This document shows, piece by piece, positions 49,079-62,491 of a DNA stretch of 64,000 nucleotides. A model generated the notes under the pieces. The model was not told the origin of the DNA and did no database searches. It saw only the letters and a program-made list of their open reading frames with translations. Both the position numbers and the translations under genes were made by a program. How positions within the stretch are numbered: the stretch's first letter is position 1; each line of letters starts with the position of its first letter. Origin of the DNA: Megascapheus bottae. Lineage: Eukaryota > Chordata > Mammalia > Rodentia > Geomyidae. Where the stretch lies: the NCBI GenBank assembly GCA_024803745.1, contig JANJXV010000013.1:33584001-33648000 (forward strand), written 5' to 3'.

Positions 49079-51079
49079 CTAAAGGCAGAAGGCAATCAAT
49101 ACTCTTAATTTTCTCTCTTCAGGTAAGGTTTCATACAGACTTTCAGGAAGCCATAACTCACAGACGGTTTATTACATTATCTGTAATCCTAGCTCCTCTA
49201 TTCAAGCTCATGATAGCTTTTAAGGAACTTTTCACTCATCACTTTGTCTTTGTTAAGTTCTTGAATATATAGTTTTTGGTTCCCTTCCCCCCCTTGCAGT
49301 TAATTAACTTTTTTTTTCTGTAGGGATTGTGATTTATTCAGCCATAGGTTTCAAATCTTCGTGACATTTATTCCCGGTAGCCCCATGACGTCTCTCTCCT
49401 GAGATTCAGTTACTTTCTCTTGTTCTTATATTTTTTTTCTTATACTTTCTCCAGGCAGTTTACTTCTAAAGGTGCTTCAAAGAAGGTCGAGAAGTTGCTT
49501 CTTATAAACAAGTCATAAGATAGACACCTTGCTCTCTTTAGGGACGTTAACTCTTAATTCTGGTGGGTTCCTGATAACCAAAGATTTGGAACTTGCTTCT
49601 CCAGCCCCTTTCCGGAGATAGACAACAATCTGACCTCATGGTGGCATCCAGCAAGCTGGGGCTAATTGACTACTTTTAAAGTAAAAGCCACTTAGTTCAA
49701 CGCTTAATGCAGAAAATCCATAAAAACTGACATCAATTATAGCAAAAGTCAGCTATTTAGATGATTATGGTCTGAAATGAAATCCATATACCTCAGCAGG
49801 CTAGGGCATAAAGAAGGCAGGTGGCATGAAAGGCTAAGTTGTAATCTGTGGGAATCCATTCCACAGTTCCATTAGGTTATTTCTACTATTTAGAAATGAC
49901 TAAGTGAAAAGAGACTGATTTCTGCTTTATTTAGCCAAACTATAGCCAAGAATTAGTGTTCCTGGTACAGCCTGTTAGTGGGGGGTGTAGGCAGTGAGAG
50001 CATCAGATGAAAGTGGAGGTTCTAGAAAAAAATCAAACCCGTGTTTTCAAAAAATTATGTAAGAGGAAAATATCCTGAGCCCACAGAGACTGGCATAATG
50101 GATATGCTTTCCTTGAAGGGGGAACTTATTCCACTTCTGTACACAAGTATCTGAGAAAGTCTCTTGCTCAAATTGTAATAGGAAAAAAGCCTCATGGCAC
50201 CGTGGTTTCTCTCATAGTAGAGAGGCGCTCAAGGTCAATGTCAGAATACTAAAAAAATTAACTGAGGTTCAACTTTCCATTCTGAAAACTTTGACTTTTT
50301 TTTTTTTTTGAAACTTCTACTATAGGGCCTATTCTGTCCTTCACACAGTCTGTCACTACAAAGACAGAGCCACTAGTGACCTCAATAGAGAGTTCTAGTC
50401 CAATTCTTTAAGGTCCAGTTTTCAGACTTGCTACTACTACCACTTCTTTTATTCTAAAAAGAATGACTTGATTAAAATCTGTGAGTTGGTCATTCTGTTC
50501 AAAGCTATCTTCCAAATAGCATTTTATTGATGGAAATGTTTCCATTCCGGACAGGCCCAAGTCCCTTTCTGTGACTAGCCAGAGGGAAGCCATGACATCA
50601 ACTACTGAGACTATTCCAGCAAAGGGAGCACACTGGCTGGAATAATGCCTGTGTAGGGTATTCTTGCCAGTCAACTCAGGCAAATCAGAATATGTTGTTA
50701 GTGATATGATGCAGCAAGCCTAAATGGTTGTAAAATCAGGCAATTAATTGTGACTTGATAAAGGTTATTGGTGTCATCTGTAAAACAATAGGCCAGGATG
50801 TAATGTGATTACAGAAACGCCATGAGGATGGTAGTTCTGGATGGGTGATTTTGCCTATATCAGAATCCTCTTTTCTATTGTTTCATTGTTAAGACATTTA
50901 AAGAAAAGGAAATAGCAACAATTGTCTTAAGGAGAAAACACCTACAAGGATTAAATTGAATCTAGAAATGAAAATTACATATGTATACATTTACTTTTGA
51001 TTTTCAAAGAGGAGGGAGGAGATAGCACTATATCTTGCGTGTTTTTTTTTTTCTAAGTTCTCTTTAAGAACTATAGGCA

Positions 51080-51268
51080 AGGGCTGGGAGTTTGACCTAT
51101 TAGTAGAGTGCTTGCCGAGCATGCATGAAGACCCAGGTTTGATTCCTAGGTACCATATACATGGAAAAAGCTGGAAATGGTGCTGTGGCTTCAAGTGGTA
51201 GAGCCCTAGCCTTGAGAAATACCAAGGACAGTGCTCAGGCTAAGTTTCAAGCCCCAGGACTGGTAAAA
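51080..51268 (+). mobile_element. Dimeric ID-like SINE in an MPPED2 intron
   Basis: Starting GGGCTGGGAGTTTGACC, it has A- and B-box-like motifs (GTAGAGTGCTTGCC; GGTTTGATTCC), then the second unit with TTCAAGTGGTAGAGCCCTAG, ending CCCCAGGACTGG and a short A tail. The flanks AACTATAG and AACTATGG probably represent a short target-site duplication. It is antisense to MPPED2. Confidence 0.82.
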
Positions 51269-51295
51269 AACAAACTATGGACATAAAAATGTATA

Positions 51296-51420
51296 GAGGC
51301 TAATGTCGTGGCTCACACCTGTAATCCTAGCTACTCAACCATAGCTAGAGGTGTGGCTCAAGTGATATAGTATCTGCCTAATAAATGTAAGACTCTGAGT
51401 TGAAATCCAACTATAATTCA
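51296..51420 (+). mobile_element. Short B1/ID composite SINE
   Basis: It has GTGGCTCACACCTGTAATCC and AGCTACTCAACC (B1-like head), then AGGTGTGGCTCAAGTGATAT and GACTCTGAGTTGAAATCCAA (ID-like). The middle of the B1 part is deleted. It sits 28 bp past the dimeric SINE at 51080. Confidence 0.65.
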
Positions 51421-52230
51421 TTGCCTCTCCCCCAAGTGTACAGAGGACCCATTTCACATTAGTTGGTTAAAACAAAAAAGTCACATAACAAGAAAGAAAG
51501 GAAGGAAGGAAGGGAAAATAACTGTAAAAAAACATCAACCTTAAAAGTAATTAAGAGATAACTATATAAGTCAAATAATCATGTTCTGATCCATAATCTG
51601 GGGGTGCAGAAGGTAGCTGTAAAGCCCACAGACAATGTAAATCTGAATGCAGACCTGATAGGCTTGGAGAATGAGTATCTTTAAGTAATTTTCAGCCTAA
51701 GTCCTTCCTGAAGACTTTATCTCCATTTTTTAAAAAAAGATTCTTTTCTCCTATAATCAGCTCACATGTTAAACTTTAAAGATACCCCAGGTTCCAGCAT
51801 TATGTAGAAATGGAAAATGAGATCCTTTGAACAAAAGTTTCTATCATTTCATTGCTATTCAAAAGCCCCATGATTGGTAGGTCTATGTCTTCTTTCTGTT
51901 CCCCACCCTACCGGCTTACTCCAAAGTGAATGCAGTGCTTAAAATAAATTATCAAGCTCAAAAGACTGCAGCGCTCCCTACTCATTTGATTTTTTTTCCC
52001 TGACTCAACTAAATAAAAAAAATTAATTTCACCCACACCTATAAGCATAGAAGAACTACTGAGATTAATTATCATACTGGGTTTCTTTAAAGACATTTAC
52101 TTTTCTTTTTGTATTCACTCCCCCCAACTTTTTTTTTTTTTGGAGGAAAATGTCCCTGAAGCATTATACATTATGCTTGGCAAAAAAAAACAAAAGCATA
52201 TGACAAAAGGACAACCTTTGCTTCACTTAC

Positions 52231-52346
52231 CTAGAGGAGGTCCATGTGTCATGAGTATGTCGACGCCCTCAGGAATAAGGTTCCACTTGTCCAGCAGAGA
52301 TTGACCTCTGGGTAGGTTAAAGCCCCATCCATTAAACCACGGGGTC
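52231..52346 (-). CDS. MPPED2: MPPED2 internal coding exon with the THGPPLG motif
   Basis: This 116-bp exon on the minus strand is bounded by a CTGAAG acceptor and a GTAAG donor. It supplies the last base of a split Trp codon (phase 2), then 38 codons beginning TPWFNGWGFNLPRGQ and ending ILMTHGPPL, then the first base of a Gly codon completed by the exon at 49078. These are about residues 179-218. His213 in the THGPP motif is a conserved metal ligand of the metallophosphoesterase fold, and the LMTHGPP stretch is a family hallmark. The frame is intact. The preceding exon, which should end in GAPW, was not found between 52347 and 64000, so that intron is at least 11.65 kb and the N-terminal half (including the GNHE motif) lies outside the window. 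Confidence 0.95.
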
Positions 52347-54589
52347 CTTCAGGGGAGACAATGCACAAGGTATCAGAACAGCAGAGCCCTATCTCTGCAC
52401 GGCAATATTTCTCTCTCGCACATTCCCCCATGGTTTGCATTACTCTCTTTTCTCTTTTTGAAGGCTGGCCCTGGCAGCAGGATGCTTTGTTGTTGACTGC
52501 TTCAAAACCAATCCATGTGAAAGCAGGCGTGGAGCCTATGAATTGTTCCACTAGAAAGGGGCACAGGAAAGCTTACTAGTGGAGACTTTCCCAGCAGGCT
52601 TCTATCAAAACATTGACAATGCTTTGTCTTCCCCCAAATCTCAGTGCTTCCCAAGATACCCAAGCCCTGATCCAAAGCATATCTAGCCTTCCTGGAGTGC
52701 CTCAGAACTAAGAAATTCATCACTACCCCTAGAGCCTCCCCAACACTATCGAAGTACTCCACTGGGAAGATTCTCAGGAAAGTCCTCGGAGAAAAGGACC
52801 AGGGGTTTGTGGAAGAACATGTGTCTATTGAGATGCCTTCAGTACTCTGGACTGAGGTTGTTGGGAGAAAGTAGGGGAGTTATCAAAAGTGACCCAAAAG
52901 CAAGTGAGGAATTTTCTTCCTGCTACCAAAGGGAAAAACAGTGTGGGATATCCTTGGTCTCTCTCGAATTTGCTCCTGGCACAGCAGTGGTGAGCATTTC
53001 ACAGGAATTCCATGCTCCTGAAATGAGATTCTGAGATGGATTCTGTATGCATGAGGGGATGGGGACTTTGTCTATTTAATCAGCATTTCTTCACTGGAGC
53101 TGAAAGTGTCTCCCTTACAAATGTACTGTTTATACCAGAGGATGATGAATTTTTCTATACAAATACTGTAGCCTAAATCACATTAGACCAAAGTATTTCC
53201 TGGTATTGTCCTATCACAATATCTAGATTAAGCAGTATTCTTTGAAATGGACTCTCTTTTGTTGTATAGGAAAATTCCAATTTGCTATGCCATACATGAA
53301 AAGGACTATTTTCTGGCTAAGCCCAACTTTCTCTTCCAGATTAACCTTTCCCTTCCATGCTTACTAAAAAAACCCTGACTTCACCAGTCATAGAAAGAAA
53401 AACTGCACTTTTATTTAAAGATAAACAGGCAGACAAATAGGATTTTCCTCAAGAATTTTAACTTAGAAGCGGTGATATAGAATTTATTTGGTAATGTATA
53501 ATCAAGGCCAGAAGTGAAAGGATGACAATTGAAATCCATGTCAAAATTCACAGTACCACTAAGAAGATCGATTCCCATAGAAATTTCAGTAGAGAGAAAC
53601 TTCTAGAATGAGGAGATTGCATAATGCTAACTACAAAGAGAAGCAAAGTATGTGACTTATTTCTAATCACTTTCCAAGTTCCCATGTCATTCTAAGAAAA
53701 CTTGCTTTTACTACAACCACTTGCTTTGTAGTTCCACATTTAAACTTTTGGAGTCCTTTGAGAAATGAGGGTGTACATTCCTATCCCAGTCTGCTAGGGC
53801 ATACCCAACCTTCAGGGCTGGGGAGAATATTGAGACCTTTTCAGAGCAGAGCCTCACAGCTTTCTGTCTTTCACTTCTAGCACTTCCCACCTTCCAGTTC
53901 TTAAACATTTCACTTGAATCTAAAATACAGTTTTCTCAGTAGAGGATGTCTATCCTTCATTTTATAATGACTGTTTTCTAAGGTTTGTCTTGAAATCAGA
54001 AAACAAAAACAAAAAACAACTTCAGAATCCAATAGGAACACAGCATTTTGGCAGAAGAAGGAAGAAAGAAAAATAAGCAGAAACATCTGCTTCCTTAAAT
54101 TTTGAAAACAAGCTTCTGGGCCTGTGGTTCTTGTTTGGATGGCAAACAAAGAAGAGTTTGACAAAGTCTAAGCACACCCAAGTTGCTAATCCAGTGAGGG
54201 GCTTCGATGTTGTTGAAAACAGACAGCTCTGAATCCTCAAGACACTGAAGGAGCTTTTGGAGTCAAAGAAACAATAGTTAATTTTTTTTGGGGGGAAGGG
54301 GTCTTTTCTACTTCATAGATTATTCTTTTAGAATCCCATATCCATACCTCCTACCCGTCCAGGAAGTGCTCAGTTCTCTAAGTGTCCAGGGAAAGATTAT
54401 GATGAATTCCTGGTCTACAGATAAAACCAAATTTAATTTGGCTAACATTAAGCTTGTGACAAAAGCCAGAAGTGTTTAAGTTGAGGTTAAAACTTTAAAG
54501 TTATCTGGCTTTTATTTCACCTCAAACTTACATGTGCATGCGAGAGACAGGGAGTCTAAGTTACAGGAAAAGGAACATTTATCAAGTTC

Positions 54590-54725
54590 CTGATAAACTT
54601 TCTACAGAGCTTTTACAAAGATTATTGAATTCTTCACAATTTTTCAGGCATGTATTAACACTTTATATTTAGATAAACACTTGACCTCAGAGATTAAGTT
54701 ACTTATCTGTGTTTCAAGGACCAGT
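54590..54725 (-). mobile_element. MIR-like fragment, minus strand
   Basis: ATTGAATTCTTCACAATTTT and AGAGATTAAGTTACTTATCT resemble reversed MIR. Confidence 0.4.
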
Positions 54726-55354
54726 AATGATGGAGACAATTTTTTTCCTTCATGTTGGAGTTTGAACAAAGGCTTTCAAGCAAGAATCAAGATTTAAAAC
54801 TGGATCTGCTAGTTCCACAGTCTGTTTTGTCATTGTATGCTGACAATCTTCTGGTTCAATTTGACTTCAGGGTCTTATATATCTAAAGAAATGGCATAGC
54901 TGTTCCATATTGCCTCTCAGGTTGAACATTACATAATTTCAGGAGGTGATATGGAATTGTGCAGTGGAGGTGGCCCTCAACAAAGACATAGTTGATATGG
55001 CCTTTTCCTTTTTCTGAACCTCTCAATAAAGTCTTTTCACAAGGCAGTGGCCAACCAATGGGAAAAACAGGGCAATGATGGGTTCCAGAATCATCCCAGT
55101 ATACTTTAATACATGAGGTACGCAGAAGTCCAGAGCCCTGTCTGCTAATTTTCTTTCTTCCCAATTCACTAGCTTAATTGGTCTTAGATAAAAGGACTAT
55201 CACTGGGCTGGTTTCCTCATCTGAGGAAGGAACAAGTAGGTGGACTCAATTGCAGGATTTCAGGATTGCTTTTATGTTGTGGCTGCCTTATGAAAAAGCC
55301 TAATAGATCACGCAAGCAAACACAGAATTTTCCTGGCTTCAGGGCTGGGAAGAA

Positions 55355-55355
<1 letters not shown>

Positions 55356-55407
<52 letters not shown>

Positions 55408-55421
55408 ACGCACACACACAC
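55356..55421. repeat. (CA)n microsatellite in an MPPED2 intron
   Basis: About 24 AC units, then a GTGCACG interruption and further CA units. Confidence 0.97.
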
Positions 55422-56689
55422 CTGCCCATTTACACAGCCCGTTCCCTCTTTTTTTCTAACCTGTACCTCAGAGTGCAGATGGCTGAATTTGATGCATAAT
55501 GATCTTCCTGTGACCTAAAAAATCCTAGCATTTTATCATTCTGTGAAGATTATCAAAGATCTGAATAAATACTGTGAATTGTTTTGGGTGAATGGCTTAA
55601 ACTGCCTGTGAGGGCCTGAGTCTAGTGGGAAAAATGTCTGTACAGAAAGCAAGTGTGTCATCACCAGTGAATAATGCTTTATCCAGGGAGTTTGAACCTG
55701 AAACATGAAACCTCAGCAGTGAGCCCATCAGGGGTTTCCCTGGAAAATATGTGCACAGCCAACCTCCAAAGCCCCACAATGGGTTTTGTTCTGTAGCAAT
55801 GGGGGGTAAGAGGGGAGGCTGATGGGAGGAATCCAAGCAACAATGTCTATAGCTCCAGCCAAGGACTTCATAATTAGCTGTGACTAACAAGTACCACATG
55901 GGAACCAACTTGTTAGAAAATGACCCACAAAGCACCTTATGGCCAGTGATCCCATCTGAGCCCCTGATCCATCCACTCCCAGGAAAAGATTAGAAAACTC
56001 TGGAAGGAAGGAGAACAATTCCCCTGGATCTAAGACACAGGATAGATGGACACTGCAGATATTTTTAAGGCACTGGTCCTTGTCTTGTAATGGCTGGCAC
56101 TTGGCCTCTCAGGCTGGAGTTCCTGGGGCTAGGACTAAGGGAGTTAACGTAGGCAGAACATGTTCTAAACAATGTCAATACAAAACAGGTTTTCTGTATG
56201 GAAGTGAGTTGAGATGAAATCACAGCAAAGGTCATCTGTGTTTGCAGTGCACAGTGCAGTGGTGCTGGCAGAAGGGGGTTGTCAGGCCATAAATCCCAAG
56301 AGGCTGGGACAGGTGAATGGCTGTTTACTCCTCCACAATCCTCATAGGGCATGTCCTGGGAAAGCAGGATTTTACACATGGGAAGTTGGTGCCTGTGCTC
56401 AATATGCTATTTGGTTCCTAACTTGGGCGGAGGTCAGCATCCACAAATTCTTGGTAGCTACAACAAGGTCCTGTGCTGGCTACCTAACAAACACTGGGGT
56501 TCTTATTGATATGGTCTTTCTGGCACTTATCTTATAGGGATTGATTATGGCCCCAGGACAGTTTCACTGGGTTCTGCACAGAAGCTGAGAAGGAAGGGTC
56601 AAGTGCTCCAGCAGCACTCCATCTTATTTTCTAGCAGGATGGCTGTACTACTTAGAGCAATGAGAACCTGAATGCCCTATCAGAGTTAG

Positions 56690-56880
56690 CCATTCTTATT
56701 TTAGAAGCATAGGTTAGGAGCATGGATGATGGACCCAAACAGACTCATGTTTAAGTTCCATACCTGCCAGTGACTGGCTTCTCTGTGCTTCCATTTCCTC
56801 ATCTTTCAAATAAAGGCACTACCTTTCTATGTGGATAAAAGAAGGTAACTCCTATAAAACTTTTGACAAAGTCCTGGAAC
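56690..56880 (+). mobile_element. MIR SINE
   Basis: TAGGAGCATGGATGATGGAC, TGCCAGTGACTGGCTTCTCT, GTGCTTCCATTTCCTCATCT and TCCTATAAAACTTTTGACAA match MIR in order. Confidence 0.75.
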
Positions 56881-57938
56881 GTAGGTAAACACGCAGTTCT
56901 TGATTTATATACGATAATCTTAGCAATGAGCATGCATGCAGACATACATGTATACATGCAGCTGCTTACGTTATACCTTCTTTCTAGAATATTCCAAGCT
57001 ACGGCTCAATACCTCATAGATTCTCCTGCTCTTGGACATTTGAAAAGTCACCAGTTATTTAGCCAAGCATCACTAGATGGCTAGACAGAGCCTGACTTCT
57101 TTCAGCTGATTACTTATTAAAAGGCACTTCCTCAGTTCATTTCCAGTGGAAGTTTTTCAGAAAGTCACTCACTCACTTGCCCGCTCAATCTTGCATAGAC
57201 AATCCCGTGGAATGTAAGAATGCAGGGCAAAATGGTTAGTCAAGGCTGCTTAGCCAGCTAGTACAGGTGGTTAGACTTTTGACAAGATACTGAATTGTGG
57301 GAAGTTCAGAGCAAGGGTTATCCTGAGTCCTTGGAATATTTGTCATAGGGGATTCACTGGAGGAGGTTCACTGGAAGAATTGACAAGCTAGTAATTAATG
57401 CCATCACCACCAGCACAACTTAGACACAGGAGGCAATTTTCACCTAGCTTTGCTTTTTCTGAATGGTAGCCCTTTAGATTCACGGCCTTCTTCATGCCCT
57501 GTCCGAGAGAAGCTAATTTGACCACCACTGGTTAAAATCGCCTGCACTTCACAGCCTCTCTCACATGCTATGAAGCTGTCATGATTATTCTTGATCTCTA
57601 GCTCACCTGACAGCTCAGCCCTCCCTTGACTGGGAAGCTTCCCCGTCAGTTAGAAATACCAGTTTCCCTGGCACCAGATGTATCATCCTGAATATCCCGA
57701 TGAAAGGCAGACACTATCCCTTCTCCCTCCACTCCCTCCCTCCTTGCCTTGTTTTCCCTTCTTAGCTCTGGATTTGGTAGAAGCTAGTTTTCTCCCTCTA
57801 CCTCTTCCTCAAGTCTTTTCTTCCTTGGTAGCCTGGAAGGCATTCTCCTGTGTAATTAAAAGAGCTATTTTGCCTCTGCCCACAGAATGGCTTCATACCT
57901 TGTACGTCAAAGAGACACACAACAATTGACATTGCTTT

Positions 57939-58013
57939 GGTGGGGGTGGGGATGAGGGTGGGGGGGAGTGGGGGGTGGGATGGGGGGGTGGAAGGGGTGA
58001 GGGGATGGGGGTT
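57939..58013 (+). repeat. G-rich tract with many G runs
   Basis: At least ten runs of three or more G separated by 1-4 bases, for example GGTGGGGGTGGGGATGAGGG. It fits the G-quadruplex pattern on the plus strand, the template strand for MPPED2. Confidence 0.9.
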
Positions 58014-59394
58014 GAGGCATAACTTCAGGGCAAAATTTCTACCCCAAGCAGCTGGAAGCCTGCCTAGCAAGTATGCAAGTCCAGCTGCCACCAAAGGACA
58101 GTGCTGGCTTCTTTCTCACCATCTGTCTTGTTTCCACCTCTTCCTTAAGACTTTGTAGCTTGGCTTTTGTTAAGAGGTCCTTGGGATGCAAAGACAAACT
58201 GTTTGGACACAGAGCAGGTGACTAATGTGGTCTGTATGCATAGATAGGAAATGAAAAACTAGAACTGGAGATAGTCACCTGGGCCCCCTTATATACAATT
58301 TAGGCTTCCTTTTTTTGAGTCTGATCTTTATAATTCTTAAGAGTTTATCATATAGTTATGCTTCTACATATTCAAGTGACAAATATATACTGTAATTCTT
58401 TACAATAATTGTAAGTAATTGACAAACTGTCAAATCATATGTATGCTATGCAGCCATGATAAAATTATGCAGATAATAAAAGAGAGGGCCTTTCACATCA
58501 ATATAGAAAGGCCTCAGAATTTGTTAGGGAATAAAATAACATTTAGACAGCTCTATACTGAATATAACTTTTACTTCCTTACACAAATAATGTTAATCTT
58601 TAACTATATTCCTGAGACGATGAAAATAATATGCACCAAAAAATCTGAACTGGAACTTGTGAATTAATATGTTAACTATTCAGCTCAAGGAAGAGGGGAA
58701 TTTTTAGACTTTTTTTTTGGTGGGGGGAGAGGTTTCTTAAACCAAGAGATCACACTGAATTTTTCTTTCCCCATTATGCAAACCATGCCTCTGTCTTGTA
58801 ATTTATTAGGGAAAAGGGTCAGTTAAGCCTCTGCTCCCCATTTTTTCCTTTCCCTTGCTGGAAAAGAAGTGGTATGAATAGAATTTGCTTTAAGAATTGA
58901 GAAGACCTTATGATCTATTTTTCAGGCTTTGACTGTTAAATAATGATATGCCTACTGTATGCCTAGACAGGCCTTTAATCTTGTAAACAAGTTTCTAGTA
59001 GGAAGAGAAATACATTCAGTTCATTTCGGTCCAAAGGACAGTGAGGGAGATTCAGCCCATCACACAAAGGAAGTCTGCCAAAGCCTCATATCATAGAAGG
59101 ACTTGTGTCTTCTTAGTGCAGGTAAAGAGGCTCTGGAATGCTTTGATGCCTTTGTTTTGCTGCTGAAGACATAAAAGGTCTAGGTCCCCTTAGTTAGAAG
59201 AAGAAACCTTGACAGGAAAAAACTCCAAACTAAGCAGCAATCAGTAAGAATGGCATTTGTACCTAACGCCCAGCAGGAAAGATTCTTCAAAGAGGGGTAT
59301 CACAGCACCCACCTTTCAGGTTAGAAAGAAAAGGAAGACTTAGCATGTGGAAGGAGTAAGGAAGGAGAATGGGAAATATTTTCTTGAGATAAAA

Positions 59395-59780
59395 TACCTA
59401 TGGTACAAACTTTACCACTTTAACTATATTGGATGTGTAATTCCATTGCATTAGATAATATTCCCAATGTTGGGCAACCATCACCAATATTTATCCCCAA
59501 TTTTGTCATCACTCCACATAGAAGCATTATATCCATGAAACAATAATGCTCCACAGACCACAGTCACCAATGTCCTAGTAACCAATGTGTGTACTTTGTG
59601 TTTCTGTGAATCTGATTACTCTGGGTGGCTCATAAAAGTGGAATCAGAAAACAATTACCTTTTTGTGTCTGGCTTATTTTACTTAGCATAATGTTTTCAA
59701 GGTCTTTCCATATCCTTTCACTTGTAGAAATTCATTCCTCTTTGTGGCTGAACAATAATCCATTATGCAGATTTCAATAC
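59395..59780 (-). mobile_element. Old L1M-type LINE fragment, antisense
   Basis: The plus strand reads like the reverse complement of an ancient mammalian L1 3' region. It includes GGGCAACCATCACCAATAT, TAAAAGTGGAATCAGAAAAC, GTGTCTGGCTTATTTTACTT and AGCATAATGTTTTCAAGG in the expected order. Many substitutions mark it as old. It lies inside an MPPED2 intron, on the same strand as the gene. The subfamily was not assigned. Confidence 0.8.
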
Positions 59781-59849
59781 GCATTGTATGTATGGTGTGT
59801 GTGTTTGTGTGAGAATCGGGGGAGGGAAAGGGGGACAGAGAGAGAGCAC

Positions 59850-60066
59850 ACACTGGTGGTAGAGCTCAGGATTTTGTGTTTTTACTGTACATTTTTATTC
59901 ACATCTGTAGCTTTACCACTTGAACCAAAACTCCAGTCCAGCATTTTGCTGGTTAATTGGACATAAGAATCTGGACTTTTCTGATTAGGCTGGCTTCAAG
60001 TGGACATCCTCTGATCTCAACTTCCTGAATACCTAGGATTACAGCCACTGGCATCTGATACCATGT
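59850..60066 (-). mobile_element. B1/ID composite SINE, degraded, minus strand
   Basis: The ID-like side (GTAGCTTTACCACTTGAACC) is followed by TTGCTGGTTAATTGGACATA and the reversed B1-like side (TTAGGCTGGCTTCAAGTGGA, CTGAATACCTAGGATTACAG). It carries many substitutions. Confidence 0.65.
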
Positions 60067-61094
60067 TCATTTCTTCATCTAAAATTTCTGAATGTGTACT
60101 ATATGCCAGGTACTAAGCTTGGTCATAAGGAGGCAGGTAGAGATAATAACTCCTAGTCTCTTTCTTTGTGAAGCACATATTTAATGGGTTGAAATATCAA
60201 GAGAGGATGAGCTCAGTGGGAAAACTTCCTGATCATCTACTCATTTATTCAATGAGTTGACTGTTGATTTGGATGCCTACTGTGAGCCATCTTCTGGCAA
60301 GTGAGGCATTGGGCAACCAACATTCTACACAGTTTCCACAAGTCCACAGCAATTCATTTCACTCATGATGTTATCCTAGACAAGAATCTTTAAGCAATTG
60401 TTCTCCTAAGTAACATAGTTTTATAGGAGCTCAAGGAAAATTAGAATGACCTGAGAAGTATTCTAGCAATTCCAAAAGTAGATTTGCCCCTAGTTAAGAG
60501 AAGGTAAGAAGTTTACAGGCCTGAAGGCCAGATTGTAGGAGGGAGCTTACCTGCATTTACCTCTCATATGTACCCAAATAAAGCTCTGTGGTTTGAAACC
60601 AAGGCGATGGAACACACAGCCATCTCCAAAATGAGATTGAGCCTATGAGGGCAGTTTGTGACATATACTGGGCTGGCTCTAAGGAACAGGATGAATAGAA
60701 CCTGCAGAGTTGTCATAGGAAATAAACACGTAGAGCCAACTTTCCAACCTAGATTTCCAAGGCATAAAAATAAGACAGGTGGGCCTGGTTTTGTTAACAC
60801 AGTGAATTCTGAAGGACTGATCACAATGTAGCGAGACAGACCAGTGAAACTCCAGCCCTCAAACAGTAATAGTACTATTTACTATTTTTGGTTTGGTTTA
60901 AAAAGTGTATAGGCATGTATTGCACATTTATGCTGCTTCCTTTTGCACAATGCTTAATCTTTGGGGGGATGGAGGAGTCAGCAGCTAGGAGAGAAGATTT
61001 GACTAGTAAGAAAGCCTACTACGTGAAAAGTAGATCCAAAGTACATAGTTCATAAGCAGACAAGAAAATTCCACTGTCATTAAACAAAAAGAGT

Positions 61095-61330
61095 AGATTT
61101 GAGCCCATGGTTCCTCCTTGTAATTCTAACTACTCCGGAGGATAAGATCTGACAATTGTGGTTTGAACCAGTCCTATGAGGAAAGCCCAGGAAGCTCTTA
61201 TCTCCAATTAACTACCAATAAGCAGGAAATGGAGTGGTGGCTGAAGTGGTAGATCACTAGCCTTGAGGGGGAAAAAAAAAGAGGAAAAAATAGAAAAAGA
61301 AAAAGCTCAGTGGGTCCAGAACTAGGACAT
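61095..61330 (+). mobile_element. B1/ID composite SINE, degraded
   Basis: The B1-like part (CTTGTAATTCTAACTACTCC, GTGGTTTGAACCAGTCCTAT) leads through CTCTTATCTCCAATTAACTA to the ID-like part (GGTGGCTGAAGTGGTAGATC, ACTAGCCTTGAGG) and a long A-rich stretch. Confidence 0.7.
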
Positions 61331-61934
61331 ACACAAAAATAATTAATTAAATTTAAAGGTAGATTTGAAACTCAGTGACTGGAACCTGGTCCCCAGCCAC
61401 TGGAACTGAAAAAATGCTTTAAGTGTTTATCAATAGAATTGAGTTATGAAAACATTTTCATGAGGGCTTTGTAACATCATGAGAAAATATGCATTCCCTT
61501 AGATTGGTAGAAAAGTTTAAAAAATGCTTAAAATAAAAGCAGCAACAACAGCAAAAGAAAATCAAGTAGTTATTTGGGGAAAGAGCAATAATGGGTATTC
61601 CCCCTCACCTCTTCTACCTATTAAATTTTTTCAAATAATGGAGAGACACAAAGTATTCTTCAAAAAAACTTTCATATCCACTTTGACTTAACTCTCAGTA
61701 GAGAGCCGTTTCTGCTAGGGGTGGAATGATGGGTAGATTTGGGAGATGTTTTTTGCTCAGGAAATTGACCTAGGACTTGCCTTCACTCTCTCTACTCTCT
61801 ATCTTCATTTAGGGAAGGAAAAAAGAATTTTTGTAGTCAAAGGCCTTTATTCATTTAAGTAATTTATGACTAGAACATCTACAGTATGGGGAATCATTCT
61901 ATTGATGATAGAAAAATTTCAATGTAAATGTGGA

Positions 61935-62160
61935 AAACTATAGTTATATATGTATATAGTTATCTATATGTATTATGTATAGTGATATATGTCTAATAGA
62001 CATATATATACGTATAGTTATATAAACATATTTAGAGACATATGGATATAGTTACACACATAGCTATATATGTATATATACAACATATCTATCTATACAT
62101 ATATAGAGAAATAGATACATAGATATAACTATATACATATACATATATGTATATACAGAA
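61935..62160. repeat. AT-rich TATA/TATG low-complexity tract
   Basis: Irregular ATATAT, TATGTA and TATAGA repeats over about 225 bp in an MPPED2 intron. Confidence 0.85.
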
Positions 62161-62319
62161 TACTTTGTATATCACAAGTCATTCTCCTAGGTAGTAGATC
62201 AAAATGACCTTAATATGATGAGCAAGGTATGAATTTTAGAGGAAATAATGTACAGAAACAAACATGTTAGTGATTTGGCAATGACCACTTATGCAGAATT
62301 AGCCTAAACAGAGTTTTGT

Positions 62320-62475
62320 AGTGTAAAGCAGGGCTTCAAGTGAGGTCTGAGTCAGCATTTGTGCTGCTTTCTACTTAGCAGTTTGACTTTGGACTAGCTG
62401 ACTTTTCTGATCTGTTCTCATGTCTATACAATGGAGATAGTAATACCAAACGTACAGGTTTATTGTCCTATATGA
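62320..62475 (+). mobile_element. MIR SINE
   Basis: CTTAGCAGTTTGACTTTGGA, TTCTCATGTCTATACAATGG and AGATAGTAATACCAAACGTA match the MIR core and right half. Confidence 0.65.
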
Positions 62476-62491
62476 AGAGTGAAATTGAGCT

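Larger units (their letters stand above)
49079..52230 (-). other. MPPED2: MPPED2 intron between the THGPPLG and GGIHE exons
   Basis: This intron has a GTAAG donor at 52230 and a TTTAG acceptor at 49079. It contains a dimeric ID-like SINE (51080-51268), a B1/ID composite fragment (51296-51420) and a short GAAA/GGAA purine run near 51485-51520. The interval 49560-49770 is motif-dense, with several TAAT/ATTA cores, and might be conserved, but that needs an alignment. No other gene was seen. Confidence 0.9.

Noticed and set aside
56065..56379. 104- and 107-codon overlapping open frames near 56065-56537
   Set aside because: They lie in the MPPED2 intron, overlap on opposite strands, and show no known motif or exon boundary.
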